64,000 nucleotides of DNA from Heliocidaris tuberculata. Its lineage: Eukaryota > Echinodermata > Echinoidea > Camarodonta > Echinometridae. The notes beneath the pieces were generated by a model. That model saw only the letters and a program-made list of their open reading frames with translations. It was not told where the DNA came from and ran no database searches. Below are positions 22,101-42,114 of the stretch, piece by piece; within the stretch, counting starts at the first letter, position 1, and the number at the start of each line of letters is the position of its first letter. The stretch covers positions 10,639,004-10,703,003 of the forward strand of contig CM046836.1 in assembly GCA_025618425.1 (NCBI GenBank), given 5' to 3'. Position numbers and translations under genes: made by a program.

Positions 22101-23929
22101 AAAAAGATTCTATGACATAAAATAGAGTAGCTATAGTAGAGCATTTTCTTCTTGTTGAACGTTATGATTTTCAGAGTCAAGATATGGCACCTGGAGAGAG
22201 AGCGAGAGAAGGTATCTTTACAAGTTTCAACGTTTGATTCCATTAGTCTAGCAGAAGCTTTTCACTTTGACTCATTTTAGTTGCCCAACAATTCATCTTG
22301 GCTGTCCCTGACAACAGCTAATGATGATCACTACATAGAAAGAATGGCATAATTTATAGCCCTTTGATACAAATACTAACATCTAAAAATATTGTTTTCT
22401 GTACTAGTTACAGATTGGAAGACCCCCCTGAGCTTGTGGCCATGCAGGACAAGAAATGGGAGCCCATGCTAGACTGGATCAACAAGAGATATGAAGTGAA
22501 CATCACTTCCACCACCTCCATTGCTGGACCAGAGATACCTCAGGAGACCTACAGGATCCTGGAGCATCATCTGGAGACACACTCTGACTGGGCCCTGGTT
22601 GGTGAGTTTTTTGATGAACCTCAAACAGTTTGCAGTGTTTGGGACTGCACCTCTTTATTACACTGACTTACTTTGACTGGGCCTTGGTTGGTGAGTTAAT
22701 TCATGGAGCTTACACAATTTTCAGTGTGTGGGACTCTGTGTCTTCTTATAATATTTACACACACTGACTAGGTTGTTTTTTGTAAGTCTATTCATGGAGC
22801 TTATACAGTTTTCAGTGTGCAGGACTGGGTCTCTCTTTATCACACAGACACTAGAAGACAGGCAAAATGTAGAAAGGATAGAAGGAAAGGGAGAAGTAGA
22901 AGGAAGAAACAGATGATAGAAGGAAATGATGAAAATGAGAAGAAAATTAAGAAGAGATAGAGAAAGAAGAAGCAAACAAATGGAGATGTAGAGGAAGAGG
23001 GGGATAAATGAGAAGTTAAATATTGCTGAGTACAAGGTATATTTGAATCTGTGTTTATTATCTTAGATTTGGACTGAACTTAATGTGAAGATTGGTTATG
23101 ATTTCATTATTCCAAGCGTAGCTCCGTTTCTGCGCAAAGCATACCATAAGATAATTTTTAAAAGTTTGATTATGACCATCAATTGTTTTTTTTTATAGGC
23201 TACGAGAACGCAATTCAGTGTCTAAAATCTCTGGTACTAACCTTTGCCCTTATGGATAGAGAGATTACCGTGGAAGAGGCAGTCTCGTTATCAACACTGG
23301 AGACAGAGTTTCAGGTAAAACAGCCATAGTTCTAATTGGAGGAACATCCTTTTACAGTAAAGCATAATGTTTGGCACGCAGTGTTATTTGGTATTGTGTG
23401 CATGTATTGTTGGACGTTTTGACCTCTAAAATGATGATTAATTCAAAATATTGCTGGTAATCATGTGTAATGAAAACCGCAAGCAAGATATTAGACTACA
23501 GATTGACATTGTTACCCTTACAAATGTATCTATAGATAACAGTTATCAAGCAAATGTAAGAGAGCTTTACAGAGAAATTTCTAACGGACTACCTTACAAG
23601 TTAATGGTCTCTCATGTGGAAGTAAAGTTAAGGAAAAAGTTAACACAGTGGATTTTTTGTCCTCCTCAAAATTTCCTTCTGTAATAACGATTTCAAAATC
23701 TATCCAGCTCTACACATGCCTATTATACAGTTTACTGGTGTATACCTGCATATATCATATGAAGTTCTCCCATCTCTGTTTCTCTTCGCAGATTGGAAAA
23801 TGGGGCAGTGTGGAGTGGGCGCATGACACAGAGTTCGCCGACTCCAAGGCCCGGGTGGCAGCTGCAGTGCTTTTTACACACTTAGTGACAGAACACACAG
23901 AGACCATCCAAAAGTCAAGAACTCGTTGA
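7018..23929 (+). CDS. ATPAF2: ATP synthase mitochondrial F1 complex assembly factor 2 (ATP12 homologue), six exons
   Basis: Exons: 7018-7129, 18060-18253, 19256-19353, 22408-22601, 23199-23314, 23792-23929. They total 852 nt (283 codons plus stop), and all phases join cleanly; human ATPAF2 has 289 residues. ATP12 is a matrix chaperone that holds the F1 alpha subunit before hexamer assembly. Family blocks visible: KRFYKNVSITQ (about residues 40-50), EINLDQRKLRTP, AVATEWD (the Trp at residue 88 corresponds to human Trp94, whose change to Arg is linked to complex V deficiency), NTVLDNPTHR, CYRLEDPPE, and KWGSVEWAHDTEF near the C terminus. Exon 1 encodes a basic, hydroxyl-rich presequence as expected for mitochondrial import. 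All introns are GT-AG. A Ty3/gypsy element lies in intron 1 in sense orientation. The gene is convergent with DRC3. Confidence 0.93.
7572..8714. mobile_element. TIR element starting CTAGAC, copy 1 (1.14 kb)
   Basis: Long terminal inverted repeats: the left end CTAGACCGAAAGTTCTGTCT continues through TCGTTCGTTAGCCTCTT and CTTAGAGACAG, and the right end carries the complement down to GTCTAG. TIRs are around 80-100 bp. A shorter relative with the same ends lies at 48147-48926. The interior encodes nothing recognisable, so it is non-autonomous. It lies in ATPAF2 intron 1. Confidence 0.75.
9315..9640 (+). repeat. Dispersed 330-bp repeat, copy 1
   Basis: The segment from GAGACCATATCCACCCGAAG to CTATCTAATACC is found again in reverse complement at 24172-24487 with very high identity. 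Its last 110 bp are also present inverted at about 10143-10232, so this copy is bounded by an inverted repeat that encloses the 210-bp tandem units. Located in ATPAF2 intron 1. Confidence 0.75.
9650..10095. repeat. About 210-bp tandem units, block 1
   Basis: Three diverged units are marked by GCTGCTAGCACAAAAA at about 9657, 9866 and 10080 and by CTACAAATCTGGAAAGTTTG in between. The same unit recurs at 16800-17335. Minus-strand open frames across these units are by-products of the repeat. Confidence 0.7.
10100..10500. repeat. Second tandem motif (ATCACCAAATTCATACCACA)
   Basis: Imperfect units sharing GGTAGAATCACCAAATTC, CAGGTCAAGTTCGAA and CACAATAACTTTCTAT occur at about 10110, 10330 and 10480. 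They include the inverted end of the neighbouring dispersed repeat (about 10143-10232). Noncoding. Confidence 0.55.
11003..11181 (+). repeat. 5' LTR
   Basis: TG...CA-bounded 179-bp terminal repeat, matched base for base by eye to the 3' copy. It holds an AATAAA at 11096-11101. It is short for a gypsy LTR. Confidence 0.93.
11186..11203 (+). other. Primer-binding site
   Basis: TGGCGACGGAGACGGGAT starts four bases after the 5' LTR. TGG is the complement of a tRNA CCA end, and the complement implies a tRNA with discriminator G. The tRNA species was not identified. Confidence 0.6.
11237..15514 (+). CDS. Gag-Pol polyprotein of the Ty3/gypsy element, 1425 residues
   Basis: One uninterrupted frame. 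Domain order: a Gag region (about 1-230); two zinc knuckles, the first CX2CX3HX4C from Cys240 and the second CX2CX4HX4C from Cys259; aspartic protease with Asp-Thr-Gly at 379-381; reverse transcriptase with KLDLAHAYNQ and Tyr-Leu-Asp-Asp at 669-672; RNase H with the TDAS Asp at 818; integrase with its HHCC zinc site from His1037; integrase catalytic residues Asp1101, Asp1155 and Glu1191 (35 residues between the last two); a GPY/F-like module (GPLSYTV) near 1315; and a charged C-terminal tail. All catalytic residues are present. The unequal pair of knuckles is typical of Mag-like elements, several of which are known from sea urchins (SURL). No gag/pol frameshift is needed. The start ATG is about 55 nt after the LTR. 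Confidence 0.95.
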   Translation: MQAATAESGYRQGFLPQFSTCYDESEDFDCYMERFELFLIANGMHVPEDDDEAALKDNNTRVVATLLNAIGAHYYGVVRDLVSPAKPSEKTYSELKGVLRKHLKRTPVTVAERRKFLRRDQGEIESINDYVVNLKHLSLNCNYGDKLDENLRDRFISGLRSESTSLKLMEKASENPAMTFQAAVDFALARDVAAGEARAMRASTGTQRGPGPREVQVHSVKDKRKGSKPDNRATNRQKPCFRCGNQHSPDVCWFKNTKCRRCSKIGHIERKCRSAQNSQTQKTGKQDSKMSKLKHATGKHGNKQVGKVDETKETRSNRGRHSKRDTDTESESDYDDRTDATDEYACFSLSMQCNSSSKQIGPIIAPVEVEGIMVDMEVDTGSCVTMAPMSLYTEKLAHLPLKRTNKVFEGFIGENAKANGKVEVNVRYGSYRGKRTLYIVGGTKHILFGRDWIAHIPLRWDSLVRVKGNRSRSGDEKVSVLRISEQIVKKHEKLFDSTLGKLTLTKASVTVKEGAVPVRTKPHKVPYALKAGVEQELERLQKCGVLTPIEHSEWSTGVVPVPKKDGTVRLCGNYKSTVNPVLSPVAPPNINVDDILSSLSGGVTFSKLDLAHAYNQMELDEQSKQYLVLSTHKGLFRQNRLVYGITTAPAIWQNAIDQVLQGLPGVQVYLDDILVTGRSQEEHMKNLDAVLTRLEERGLKLKKEKCEFVRESVEFLGHRIDAQGVHKQDGKVAQIEKIARPTNISELRSYLGMLNYYRKYIPNLAHEIAPLTGLLEKKEKFEWSDEAEHAFMHSKELLRESGCLMHYNPELPVSVATDASPIGVGAVLSHILPDGEERPIQFASRALSKTERKYPQIEREALAIVFALKKFYMFLYGRKFVLITDNKPLSALLGPHRGLPVLAAERMQRWAMYLAGFDYEIRHRKSQANANADCLSRLPDASEKPEKREPMVTVLHTEILPCAREEIRSHTRKDPQLSKVMRYTLDGWPNHLSEDEGELKPFYERRHEITLEKGVLMWGMRIIVPPKLRGPVLTELHEGHIGVVKMKGVARSYVWWPQIDRQIEECAKGCESCQVIQNNPGQEPLHPWVPASKPFERIHIDFAGPFEGITYLVLVDAYSKWPEVFIMQSITTEATIAKLRNAFSRYGLPQILVSDNGSQFTSEEFQRFMKMNGIKHRCSAPYHPSTNGQAERFVQTLKQAMRAARKDSGPIQAKLDRFLLAYRNAIHAVTRESPATLFLGRSLRMRLDNIRPNVETCYKDQLFKQTHNRDRRRKVGQLREFSEGDPVLVRNYLGKQKWVFGTIVSRDGPLSYTVQVESGKWKRHIEQIRSRVGSEEKLGQSQGDRLDFVLEETLSSPDQFTSQRDTLVSPKQSDPSAPTQESPEEELERQESEEKEEREKGSGNESPKVLRRSKRKVKPPDRLSL
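15515..16387 (+). other. Noncoding 3' region of the LTR element
   Basis: About 870 bp of AT-rich DNA between the pol stop and the 3' LTR. It has no env-like frame or other gene. It ends in the purine tract GGTAGGGGAGAGT (about 16375-16387), which would prime plus-strand synthesis. Confidence 0.7.
16388..16566 (+). repeat. 3' LTR
   Basis: 179-bp copy of the 5' LTR with no difference seen. It is followed directly by the target duplication GAACC. Confidence 0.93.
16800..17335. repeat. About 210-230-bp tandem units, block 2
   Basis: Three partial units with CTACAAATCTGGAAAGTTTG at about 16842, 17060 (variant CTACAAATCCGAAAAG) and 17286, and GCTGCTAGCACAAAAA at 16988 and 17217. Same family as 9650-10095. 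The two blocks flank the nested MITE and LTR element within ATPAF2 intron 1. Confidence 0.7.
17336..18059. other. End of ATPAF2 intron 1, no feature recognised
   Basis: AT-rich intron DNA with a short A run near 17580. It ends in the acceptor TTTTATCAACAG before exon 2 at 18060. Confidence 0.5.
18440..18700 (-). pseudogene. LINE C-terminal fragment (endonuclease/RT type)
   Basis: On the minus strand, shifted frames encode THVDGRIAWQLPSCKEEQ and then RRKRGRPTKTWIDNKKQW...RTAEERKLWR. This Gly-Arg-Pro...Trp-Ile-Asp...Trp pattern is common at the C terminus of RTE-like and related LINE polyproteins. A frameshift separates the two parts. It lies in ATPAF2 intron 2 in antisense orientation. Confidence 0.55.
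19481..19859. mobile_element. TTAA-flanked MITE, family B, copy 1
   Basis: Ends are TTAA-AGTGTACCAATCACC and GGTGATGGGAACCCT-TTAA. At its centre is a perfect 33-bp palindrome with arms GCGCGGAACCAAACTC and GAGTTTGGTTCCGCGC around one base. A second copy lies at 26014-26376 in inverted orientation. It is inside ATPAF2 intron 3. Confidence 0.75.
20340..20482 (+). repeat. Possible LINE 3' tail
   Basis: A T-rich stretch leads to GAAATATGAAATAAACTGGAACTGAAACTGAC, a polyadenylation-like signal followed by a short imperfect repeat, as seen at LINE 3' ends (compare AATAAATGAATCTTGAAAAATC at 40835 and AATAAAAGTTCAAAGTTC at 60195). Identification is weak. Confidence 0.3.
20855..21546. mobile_element. 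TIR element starting GGGGCGGTATTCTGAAA
   Basis: Left end GGGGCGGTATTCTGAAAGAT and right end CGGAATACCGCCCC are inverted matches with similar subterminal motifs (CACTTA.../...CTAAGTGAG). An internal copy of GGTATTCTGAAAGCTCACTTA at about 20950 suggests a reiterated arm. About 690 bp, no coding capacity, in ATPAF2 intron 3. Confidence 0.65.
21620..21905 (+). pseudogene. LINE C-terminal fragment
   Basis: A short frame reads LRTKQMRYIGHLLWMERR and is followed, after a stop, by RAKDRGRSWKHSLE. This is the kind of sequence found at the C terminus of several LINE polyproteins (R-x-x-Q/M-R-Y/F-x-G-H). Purine-rich decay and stops interrupt it. Confidence 0.5.
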
Positions 23930-24171
23930 GAAGAGGTCAGAGTATGGACCTTCGACCGTGACAAAAGCTTTACCTCTGTGTGTAGAGGGTCAAAGATCAG
24001 AATGCTTGCCAAAATTGCTTCATTTGTATTAGGGGTGTGGTTATGCCTTACAGTACAGTGAAGTTCTGTGGAATGCGCTGGACCCTAACTATAACCAATT
24101 TACCTGGACTCGTGGATCCAGTGTGCCACTGATGCAAGTCAACTTCTTTTTTCTTCAAAACAGTGTATGAA

Positions 24172-24487
24172 GCATTCTTAAAGGTATTGGATAGTTTTGG
24201 GAAGCCCTCAAAAACTTTTCGTGAGATTTCTTTGATTTTACTTAATAAATAGCAGGGTACTAACATAACTAAGATGCTGTGAAGTTTTTTCCTCCTCAAG
24301 TGAAATATTTATCGAATTAGAGGTGAAAAGAATAAAAATCCCTGGCCCAAAAAAGAGGGGATGTAAATTCGAACAACGGCCACACACATTACTCACACGG
24401 GGATTGCTGTGTGTTATAGAATACGCTACACATAGTGCGGAGCGCTGGGTTTACTGTGTGGGGAACCTTCGGGTGGATATGGTCTCA
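24172..24487 (-). repeat. Dispersed 330-bp repeat, copy 2 (inverted)
   Basis: Reverse-complement copy of 9315-9640, starting 243 bp after the ATPAF2 stop codon, and so probably inside or just beyond its 3' UTR. The two copies are 14.5 kb apart in inverted orientation and could pair in an ATPAF2 pre-mRNA. Confidence 0.75.
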
Positions 24488-26013
24488 GCGTGAGGCAGTG
24501 AAAAGCCGTTACCAAGCGTTTCTTGCAGATATTTACACTAAAATTTGTTCGAAATTGTGAATGGAATGTTAAATAATCTCGTACATGTGCCTTATGATAA
24601 AGGGAGAATAGTATGTGACTATGTTAGTTAAGTTTCTTGCCAGTATGATTTTTGCTACCGAGACTGTCTATGAGCTTTAATCTCCTTCAACAGAAAACTT
24701 GCTCCCTGGCTCAGTATAGGAGTGAAAAAACTATCGTTACCAATTGACCACATTGTCCACTAATGTCTGTTTTTGATCTCTGTTTGGATTGTCCTACTGA
24801 TGATGATGATGGTGATGATGTGATGATGATGATGTGATGATGATGATGATGTCTTAAGAGATTATTTCTTCCATGGCCTGGAAGATGAGAAGACTCCATT
24901 ACCATCAAGTTCATTGAAGATGCTTGGTTTATCTGCCTGTGGTCAAAGGGAGTTTTAGAGTGTGACATTGACTGTACATGGACTATGATATTATAGCTTC
25001 TCCTAATGACCCAAAATTTGGAGTGGAGCTTATGCAATATAACCATACCTGCCAACTGTCCCCATTTAGCAGGGACAATCCCGATTTTTGGTAAAAGAAA
25101 GAGCCACTTCTACTACTGTGTCCCTATTTTTGTAAGAATCTGTCTGTAGTAATGTATAGGAAACTCAGAAATGTCCTGATTTTCAGCCTCTGCCTTGTCA
25201 TTTGTCCCTATTTCTTGGGTTTCAGGGTTGGCAGGTCTGTATAACAAGTAGTAATGTATGCAAGGTGGAGTTTGTCTTTACAGATGCTGTCATACTTAAC
25301 AGGTCGATAAATAAAAAATCAACAAAGGTTTGTAGAAGACATACATTGCAGGTCTCTTTCATCATGTTTCAGCTTTGCTCATGCGTTACATCTCGTATGT
25401 TGTCTGCTGCCTGAATGGAGAATGGGCTGACCTAGTTTTTTTTCTAAAACTAGGCTGAATGCTGTTGTAATTAGAGAAAGAGAAAAGAGATGACAAGCAA
25501 ATCAAATCACCATATGTATGAAACATATGTATGGAGGGGGGTGGTTTCGCCCCACATCCCCCCCACCCCCAGTCCCGTTCAGTAAGGGTAAAAGAATTCT
25601 CAATACTGTCCCATCTTGTATCGTCATTGATTAACCTCTTACGGTTTTTTAATGAAATAAATGAATAAAAGGCTCAAGTCTTACAAGACACATTTTATGG
25701 CATTTACCAGTTTAATATTTAGTTAGTGGTAGATATGGATCATCAAAGATTCTGAACTGTGGAAGCACATACCGGGAGAAGATAGGGGAAGAAGAATGAG
25801 AGGGAAAGAGGTGTTTTTTAATCTTTAATTTAGTATGAAACGTCTTTAACAGTGCAGTGAGAGCCAGTAGCAGGAGATAATATAGGAAGGAGAAAGGAGG
25901 AGACACAGGAAGGAGAAAAAGAGGAAAGAATTTACATTTAAGCTTAGTTTCTTTTTCATATGGATAGTGGAAGAAGTTAAAGGAGAATGACATATTAAAT
26001 AGAGACATAGAAA
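24488..26013. other. ATPAF2-DRC3 intergenic region, first part
   Basis: No gene seen. It contains a GAT/TGA microsatellite (24797-24851) and a purine-rich tract (about 25780-25930). The two neighbouring genes converge on this interval. Confidence 0.4.
24797..24851. repeat. (TGA)n microsatellite
   Basis: Runs of TGATGATGATGATG with occasional TG interruptions. The His-rich frame on the minus strand is a by-product of the repeat. Confidence 0.85.
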
Positions 26014-26376
26014 TTAAAGGGTACCATTCACCAAAAAAATATTTTGCTCTGTATGTTAGAGGTTCAATCTTATTTTATTTTATTAAAAAAATGGGCTTCA
26101 AATACTAATTCTATAAATTTTAATTACACTCTATAAGCGTAAAAGCGACTGGTGAGTAGACTACTCAATGCAAGCATAAGCTCATGCCAAGATAAGGGCT
26201 CGTGCAGAACCAAACCTGGAGTTTTGGTTCCATGCAAGCATTTTCATGATATCCTCTATTTCCTTCATACTCCTTAACTGTTGACCTATAGAATGTCAGA
26301 TAAAGTTCTTTGAGGTTGATTTTATTCTTTCTAGCTGTACACAATTTATTTTTTTCAGGTGATTGGTACACTTTAA
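26014..26376. mobile_element. TTAA-flanked MITE, family B, copy 2
   Basis: TTAA-AGGGTACCATTCACC to GGTGATTGGTACACT-TTAA, inverted relative to the copy at 19481-19859. The central palindrome is degraded here (AACCAAACCTGGAGTTTTGGTT). Confidence 0.75.
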
Positions 26377-27873
26377 GCTCAATTCTAATTTTAAGTTGGA
26401 TATCAAGCATCTCAACAGTCAAAGCTCACAGTGGAAGAAGACAGGTGGAGAAGAGAGGGACAGAGGAAGGAGAGAGAGGGGAAAAGAGAAAGCAATGAGA
26501 GGAGCGAAGAGAAGGAAAGAGAACCAAGGGTTGGCATGAGGTAAAGAAAGCTAGGTATGCAAAAATAATATACTAGGACAGTGAGACAAGGAGAAAAACA
26601 AGAACCCTACAACAGGATGAGTCTAGAATATAATTATTTCAAATGTACTGGTAGTTCTTGTGGAAATGGATACTCTAACTTCATGCTAGGTGCCATGATA
26701 TAGAGAGATCATACAACACTCCACAGTCATATATCATTGCTGTTCAGTCATACATGTATTTTTACAATAGACAAATTTATTTATACCATAATATACAGTG
26801 GTCCAGATTGGAATAGACGATATGAAAATCTATATACAAGGCTAGCTGTTATAGATAAAAGCATTCAAAAATTTACATATTTACATCTACATGTAGTAAA
26901 CAATTCCATTCCTTTTGAACAAAATGACTGAACCACTCGCAATGTGGACATGGCTTTTATTAATTTTTTTCAGATAGGTAATTTGCATTATCTACACTGG
27001 AAAAAATAATTTCTTTTGAAGACTTGCTAAATTTAATCGTAACCTCCCTAACTATATAGGAATAGAATAATAAAGGGTAATTAGTTTGAGGTCCAATCAA
27101 AACCTTTGGATGACATCCTTGAATTATGTGTCACTCGCCTCATGACATGTAGTCTAAATATCCCCTTTTTTTTTTAGCTGGAAAATAAAATTTTATCTAC
27201 ATGTCAGTACATACATGTATGTCAACCAAATGACACTTTAAATTCAAGTTACTGAATTCTATGCCACAAGCAGTGCAAACTGATGCTTTTGTGCAGAATG
27301 CGTAAAAGCAATATAGATTTTATACTAATGCTGATGTACAGTTATTTCAGATTCTCACACTTTCAGTGAAATCCAACAGTTGATTCATTATTAGGATGTA
27401 ACACTGAAAGTTATTATTCACCCAAATCACAAATTGCTCATAGAAAATATGTAGTTTGACATGAGTTTGTCTACGTATGTTAATGTGTACTCCCTTGACA
27501 TTAAATAAGCAATCAACAGTAGTCTGATTTTAAATCTAAAAATGTATTAAAACTTTTCTTCAAATTTGTTTTTATCAACTCTTTCAAGACAATGTCAGCA
27601 AGAAAAAATTTTCATCTACCGGTTTCCATGCATAAATGAATTTAGTTGTCAAGTTAGGCAAACCTCTGGCAAATAATTTTTTGTTGACAAGAGCAACATT
27701 TGTCTCACTATGGTCCTATTGCACTGACATTGACAATGAATCCAACTTATAATAAAACATGTAAATGCAAATTTCAAGTATAGGCCATATATAAATCAAC
27801 CAGATATACAATGGAGAATTGATTTAAACATGAAAAGAAAGACAAATTTTAGTGTGAAATTGCAGGTCTTAAA
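26377..27873. other. Intergenic region, nothing recognised
   Basis: A purine-rich tract (26400-26530) and AT-rich DNA. No exon or repeat boundary was recognised. Confidence 0.4.
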
Positions 27874-28050
27874 TACAGTTAACTTTGCATAAGTCGAATC
27901 TGTTGGGACCACAGAAAATAGTTTGACTTATGCATAATTCAACTTAGGAAATGTATATAGCACATGGTTTGCACAGTTTGGTCAAAAAAATTGATTCCGC
28001 TTAGGGAAAATTCGACTTATGTGACTTCGAGTTATGCAAGGTTAACTGTA
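27874..28050. mobile_element. TIR element TACAGTTAACTTTGCATAAG, copy 1
   Basis: 177 bp with inverted ends TACAGTTAACTTTGCATAA and TTATGCAAGGTTAACTGTA. A relative lies at 55552-55744. It lies 166 bp beyond the DRC3 stop codon and may be in the 3' UTR region. Confidence 0.7.
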
Positions 28051-28215
28051 CTTATAACCAGAGGAGCAAAATTGAAAATATGAGAGCTATTGTAAGGGCT
28101 CCTTGCTTGAAGCCCGCACACCCCAAGGCAATAAGCCCTGCTTAAATAATCCAAGTCTTCCACAATAATCTTCCACCATCCAAAGTCCAGCTCATACAGT
28201 TCCATCTACCACTTC

Positions 28216-38624
<10,409 letters not shown>

Positions 38625-41086
38625 CTTGGCTGCGGATTCACACCGTCACAATCCCTTAAACTTGATCACGTCAAGAAGATTTGACACCTGGCAATATCTC
38701 TTTTCTAAGATTCTGTAAAAACAACGACAATTAATAAAAAAATATTTAAAAAATCATTGCACAAATACCTATGAATCATACAAGTTTAGCAAGTTCTTAT
38801 TCTTTTTTTCTCCTTCTTCCTCTGACTCTCTCTGTTGGCTCCACTCACACTTATGCGGGGTTATCTTAGATAACCTTGGACATGGACATTATGCACAATT
38901 TTTTTGTGCACCACAGCCTACAGGCATAAATCCACCTCCCTCATGAGTCATAGTCCACAGCAACATTTTTTTTCTTCTTCAAATTCAATTGGTAATCATG
39001 TATATATTATTATTAATACTACACAACAAAAAAAGGGAGATATCGTGAAATAGGTCCCCTCCCCTCCCCCTCATTCACTCCGAACACTATCACTTTATTG
39101 CGTGCAATGGAAATGCTAAGTATATGCCTAGTATAGTAAGGGAACTTCATTCCCCTCAGCTCCACTCACACTTATGCGAGGTTACTGCAAGGTTACTGCC
39201 TCACTCAGCTCAATATGAGATTATGACATAAAATTAACAAGCAAGTGCATGTGTACACACTGAATGATAGGGGACTTATTCCACAATTAGGCCAGCAAAA
39301 GCAGTCTGATATTTCCACTTGATCAAGGTGATGGAGATCCAATCAAAAGAACTAACTTCAAATATTAGACCTTGTCTTTGACCTTGTTTGGTAGAATTTA
39401 CAGACACAAAAACTCACATATGGGACCGGGATAATTTTTCAGCTGCTCCAGAAACTTTTGACTTGCTGTTATTATCACCCAGTCAATACAATTTAATACA
39501 TCGGTAGAAACGAACTTTCATTGATCTATTTCAACATTCTCACACAACAATTTCACCCAATAACGGTTAAATGCTTATCTTACATACCGTATATTCTAAA
39601 TTATGAGCGAAGTATTCCCAATCGCGTCAAGTGTTGTCATGGAGTTTTTCAGATGTGCTACATCAAACCTCTATGAGCAATGCATGCACGGGTCGTGTGC
39701 GCGCGTACGAGGGGTAAGGTGCTAATATGAATGAGTGATGATTTTCTTTTATCTTTCTCACCGGTGCGAGTGATCCTGATGATATAGGCCACGAGCCTGT
39801 CCCAAAATTGTCACCCCATTTCACCAATAAGATTCGACCCCATAGACCATCTAAGTCATTAACAAAATCAAAATTGTTGTTTGCATGACGTCAGGTTCAA
39901 GCCCCAGAGCCCCCGAAACATCTACCCCAAGGCCCCAAGGGCCCCAAAGTCATGTCGATTTCACGGTCACCCCATCTACCCCATGCACTACTTTGTCAGT
40001 TGGACATTATACAAAACACAAACAAATTACGAAGATCCCGTCGGGATGGGTTCTAATAAGACGCCCCCTAAAAATTAGGCTTCCCCACAGGGACCATGCC
40101 ACCAAATTTTGTCGGTAGATATGGCTGTACATTATAAAAATATCTGAAAATTGACAAAATTTTCCATCGGGAACCGGAAAGAGATGTCAGACCACAGTAC
40201 TTGAAAATAAAAGCACCAAAGCCCTTTGACAAAACTCCCCCATGCCCTGGCTCAAATTTACATAATGTAATTTTGAGTAATGTAATTTTCCTGAGGTGAA
40301 TTTTGGTGTTATTTGATCATTTCATTACTGATTTATTAAATTCTGAAAAAATTGTACTGCTTAATTTTCTCAAAAGTAGCCTAGATATTGTCAGGATTAT
40401 GTAAACACACCCCACTGACCAGCTTTACCTCTTCAATTTGTCCCCCCATCTCTTCTCCGCGTTACATTTATCACTTATCAGTACTGGGGTGGGGAAATGA
40501 TTTTAGGTAGCTGCAGCTCCTCTCTCCGAAAATTTCAAATATTTGGACAGCGAGGTGTAAAAAAAAAAAAGGGATATTTTTTTTTATATTGGCTTTCATC
40601 ATTTTTAATTGGGAACATGCTATTTACAAGCTCCGCTTCTCTGCTAGTTCCCTTTCATTACCTTTTCGATTATTATTATCAAGAAACAATTGAAACGTGT
40701 GTAAACCTCTCTCCGTGTTATAACATTTATTTTAGAAAACAATATGTAAAACAAAGTTCATTTGCGTTATGTTTGAATGATGAGTTTCTTCTACAATGTA
40801 AATAATTTATATGATTTATGAATTGGTATCGAAAAATAAATGAATCTTGAAAAATCTTGAAATCTCAATGACGATATAGCATTAAAACTCACTTGTAACG
40901 ATTGTTATTGTTCGCCTGCTCTTACTGCATGGGCGCCACGCTTATTAAGAGGGAAATCTACTCCATCAAAAGCTTTTTTTAAAGTCAGTTTATAAAAACA
41001 GGGTGAAAATGAAAGAAACAGATATTTTAATGAAAAGTTTTAGGAAAGCCGAGAAATGAAAAAAAAGATAATGCTTTTAATACAGG
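38625..41086. other. DRC3-TOM1 intergenic block, DRC3-proximal part
   Basis: No gene recognised. An open frame at 39881-40118 is proline-rich and matches nothing known. The DRC3 transcription start must lie here, with no clear core promoter motif. From 40497 to 40860, T-rich DNA ending in an AATAAA-like tail may be a LINE 3' fragment. Confidence 0.4.
38859..38875. promoter_or_regulatory. Possible RFX-like inverted repeat GGTTATCTTAGATAACC
   Basis: A perfect 17-bp inverted repeat, 235 bp upstream of the DRC3 ATG. RFX X-boxes (GTNRCC-spacer-RGYAAC) control many cilium genes. This site has the outer GTT...AAC but one mismatch in each half, so it is a weak candidate only. Confidence 0.2.
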
Positions 41087-42008
41087 TACACTCTTTAAAA
41101 AGTTGGGCAAAAAAATGCCCAATTTTTAACCAACACTGGGCAACATACTGTCCACACAACTTTTGGTTAAAATTTGCCCAACTGATGTTGGGCAATCCAT
41201 TTACTATCTTGTTGGGCAAATTAAATTGCCCATCAGTTGGTGACCCATTAGATTTTACCCAACTCTACAATTGCCCAACTGTTGGTTATATTCTCAGTTG
41301 GGTAATTATTGCCCAATCAATCTTACCCAATAGGATTGCCCAACCCTCTATTTGTTCAGCTGTTTGGTAACAAATATCATGTGGTTGGGCAAATTCAGCT
41401 GCCCAATTTATTGTTTCCTTTTTCCTCCAACCTAGGTAAAAAAAAAATGAAATCTGCTTCTTATGTCCTTCTGGGTCTTAACCTAATCAATCCTAACCTA
41501 TCATATTTTAAGCTATCCTATCCTATATCTTAACCTATCCTATCCTAGTCCTATCCTATCCAGTTAGTGCAAACTAGTGCAAGCTCTTATATACCCCTTA
41601 TATTTTTTTTATGCATTCGGTGACAGTTAGTAAATCGGGCCACCCCAAACCATACGCTACTAAAAATTCATGAATATTCATATAAGTGTTTTCCCCAATA
41701 TTGGGTAAAAATATTTACCACAAGTTGGGCAAAAGCGAATTTCTAACCAACCATCAGTTACCCAACAAAATTTACCCAACTGGCAAAGGAAATGTGACAA
41801 AATTACACAACTACAGGGCAACAAGTACCCAACCCATAATTACCAAATACTGTTGGTAAATATATGCCCAATATTTAGGTAAAAAGTATTGACCAATATT
41901 GGTTACACCACTCGAGTGTCCAGTTGGTTAATAATAGCCCAGAATTGGGAATATTTTTAACCAACCAGCAGTTACCCAACTAAATTTACCCAACATTTTA
42001 AGAGTGTA
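41087..42008. mobile_element. Foldback/MITE-like element made of TTGGGCAA / TTGCCCAA words
   Basis: The outer ends TACACTCTTTAAAAAGTTGGG and CCCAACATTTTAAGAGTGTA are inverted. Between them the words TTGGGCAAA, TTGCCCAA, AACCAACA and TTACCCAAC occur some thirty times in both orientations. The middle holds a CCTATCCTATCC run (41500-41560) and a short unique core. About 920 bp, noncoding. Confidence 0.75.
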
Positions 42009-42114
42009 TAGTTAAAATCGATCAAACTCTCATTGGGAATTCATGTTGCTCAATGAAGATTGAACATTTTCTGGACATTCCATGCAGTAGACCGACGGCC
42101 CATGAGACAATGTT

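Noticed and set aside
39881..40118. Two overlapping 65-77-codon frames rich in Pro and Thr
   Set aside because: No known homologue, no splice or promoter context, and overlapping frames in the same DNA suggest chance.
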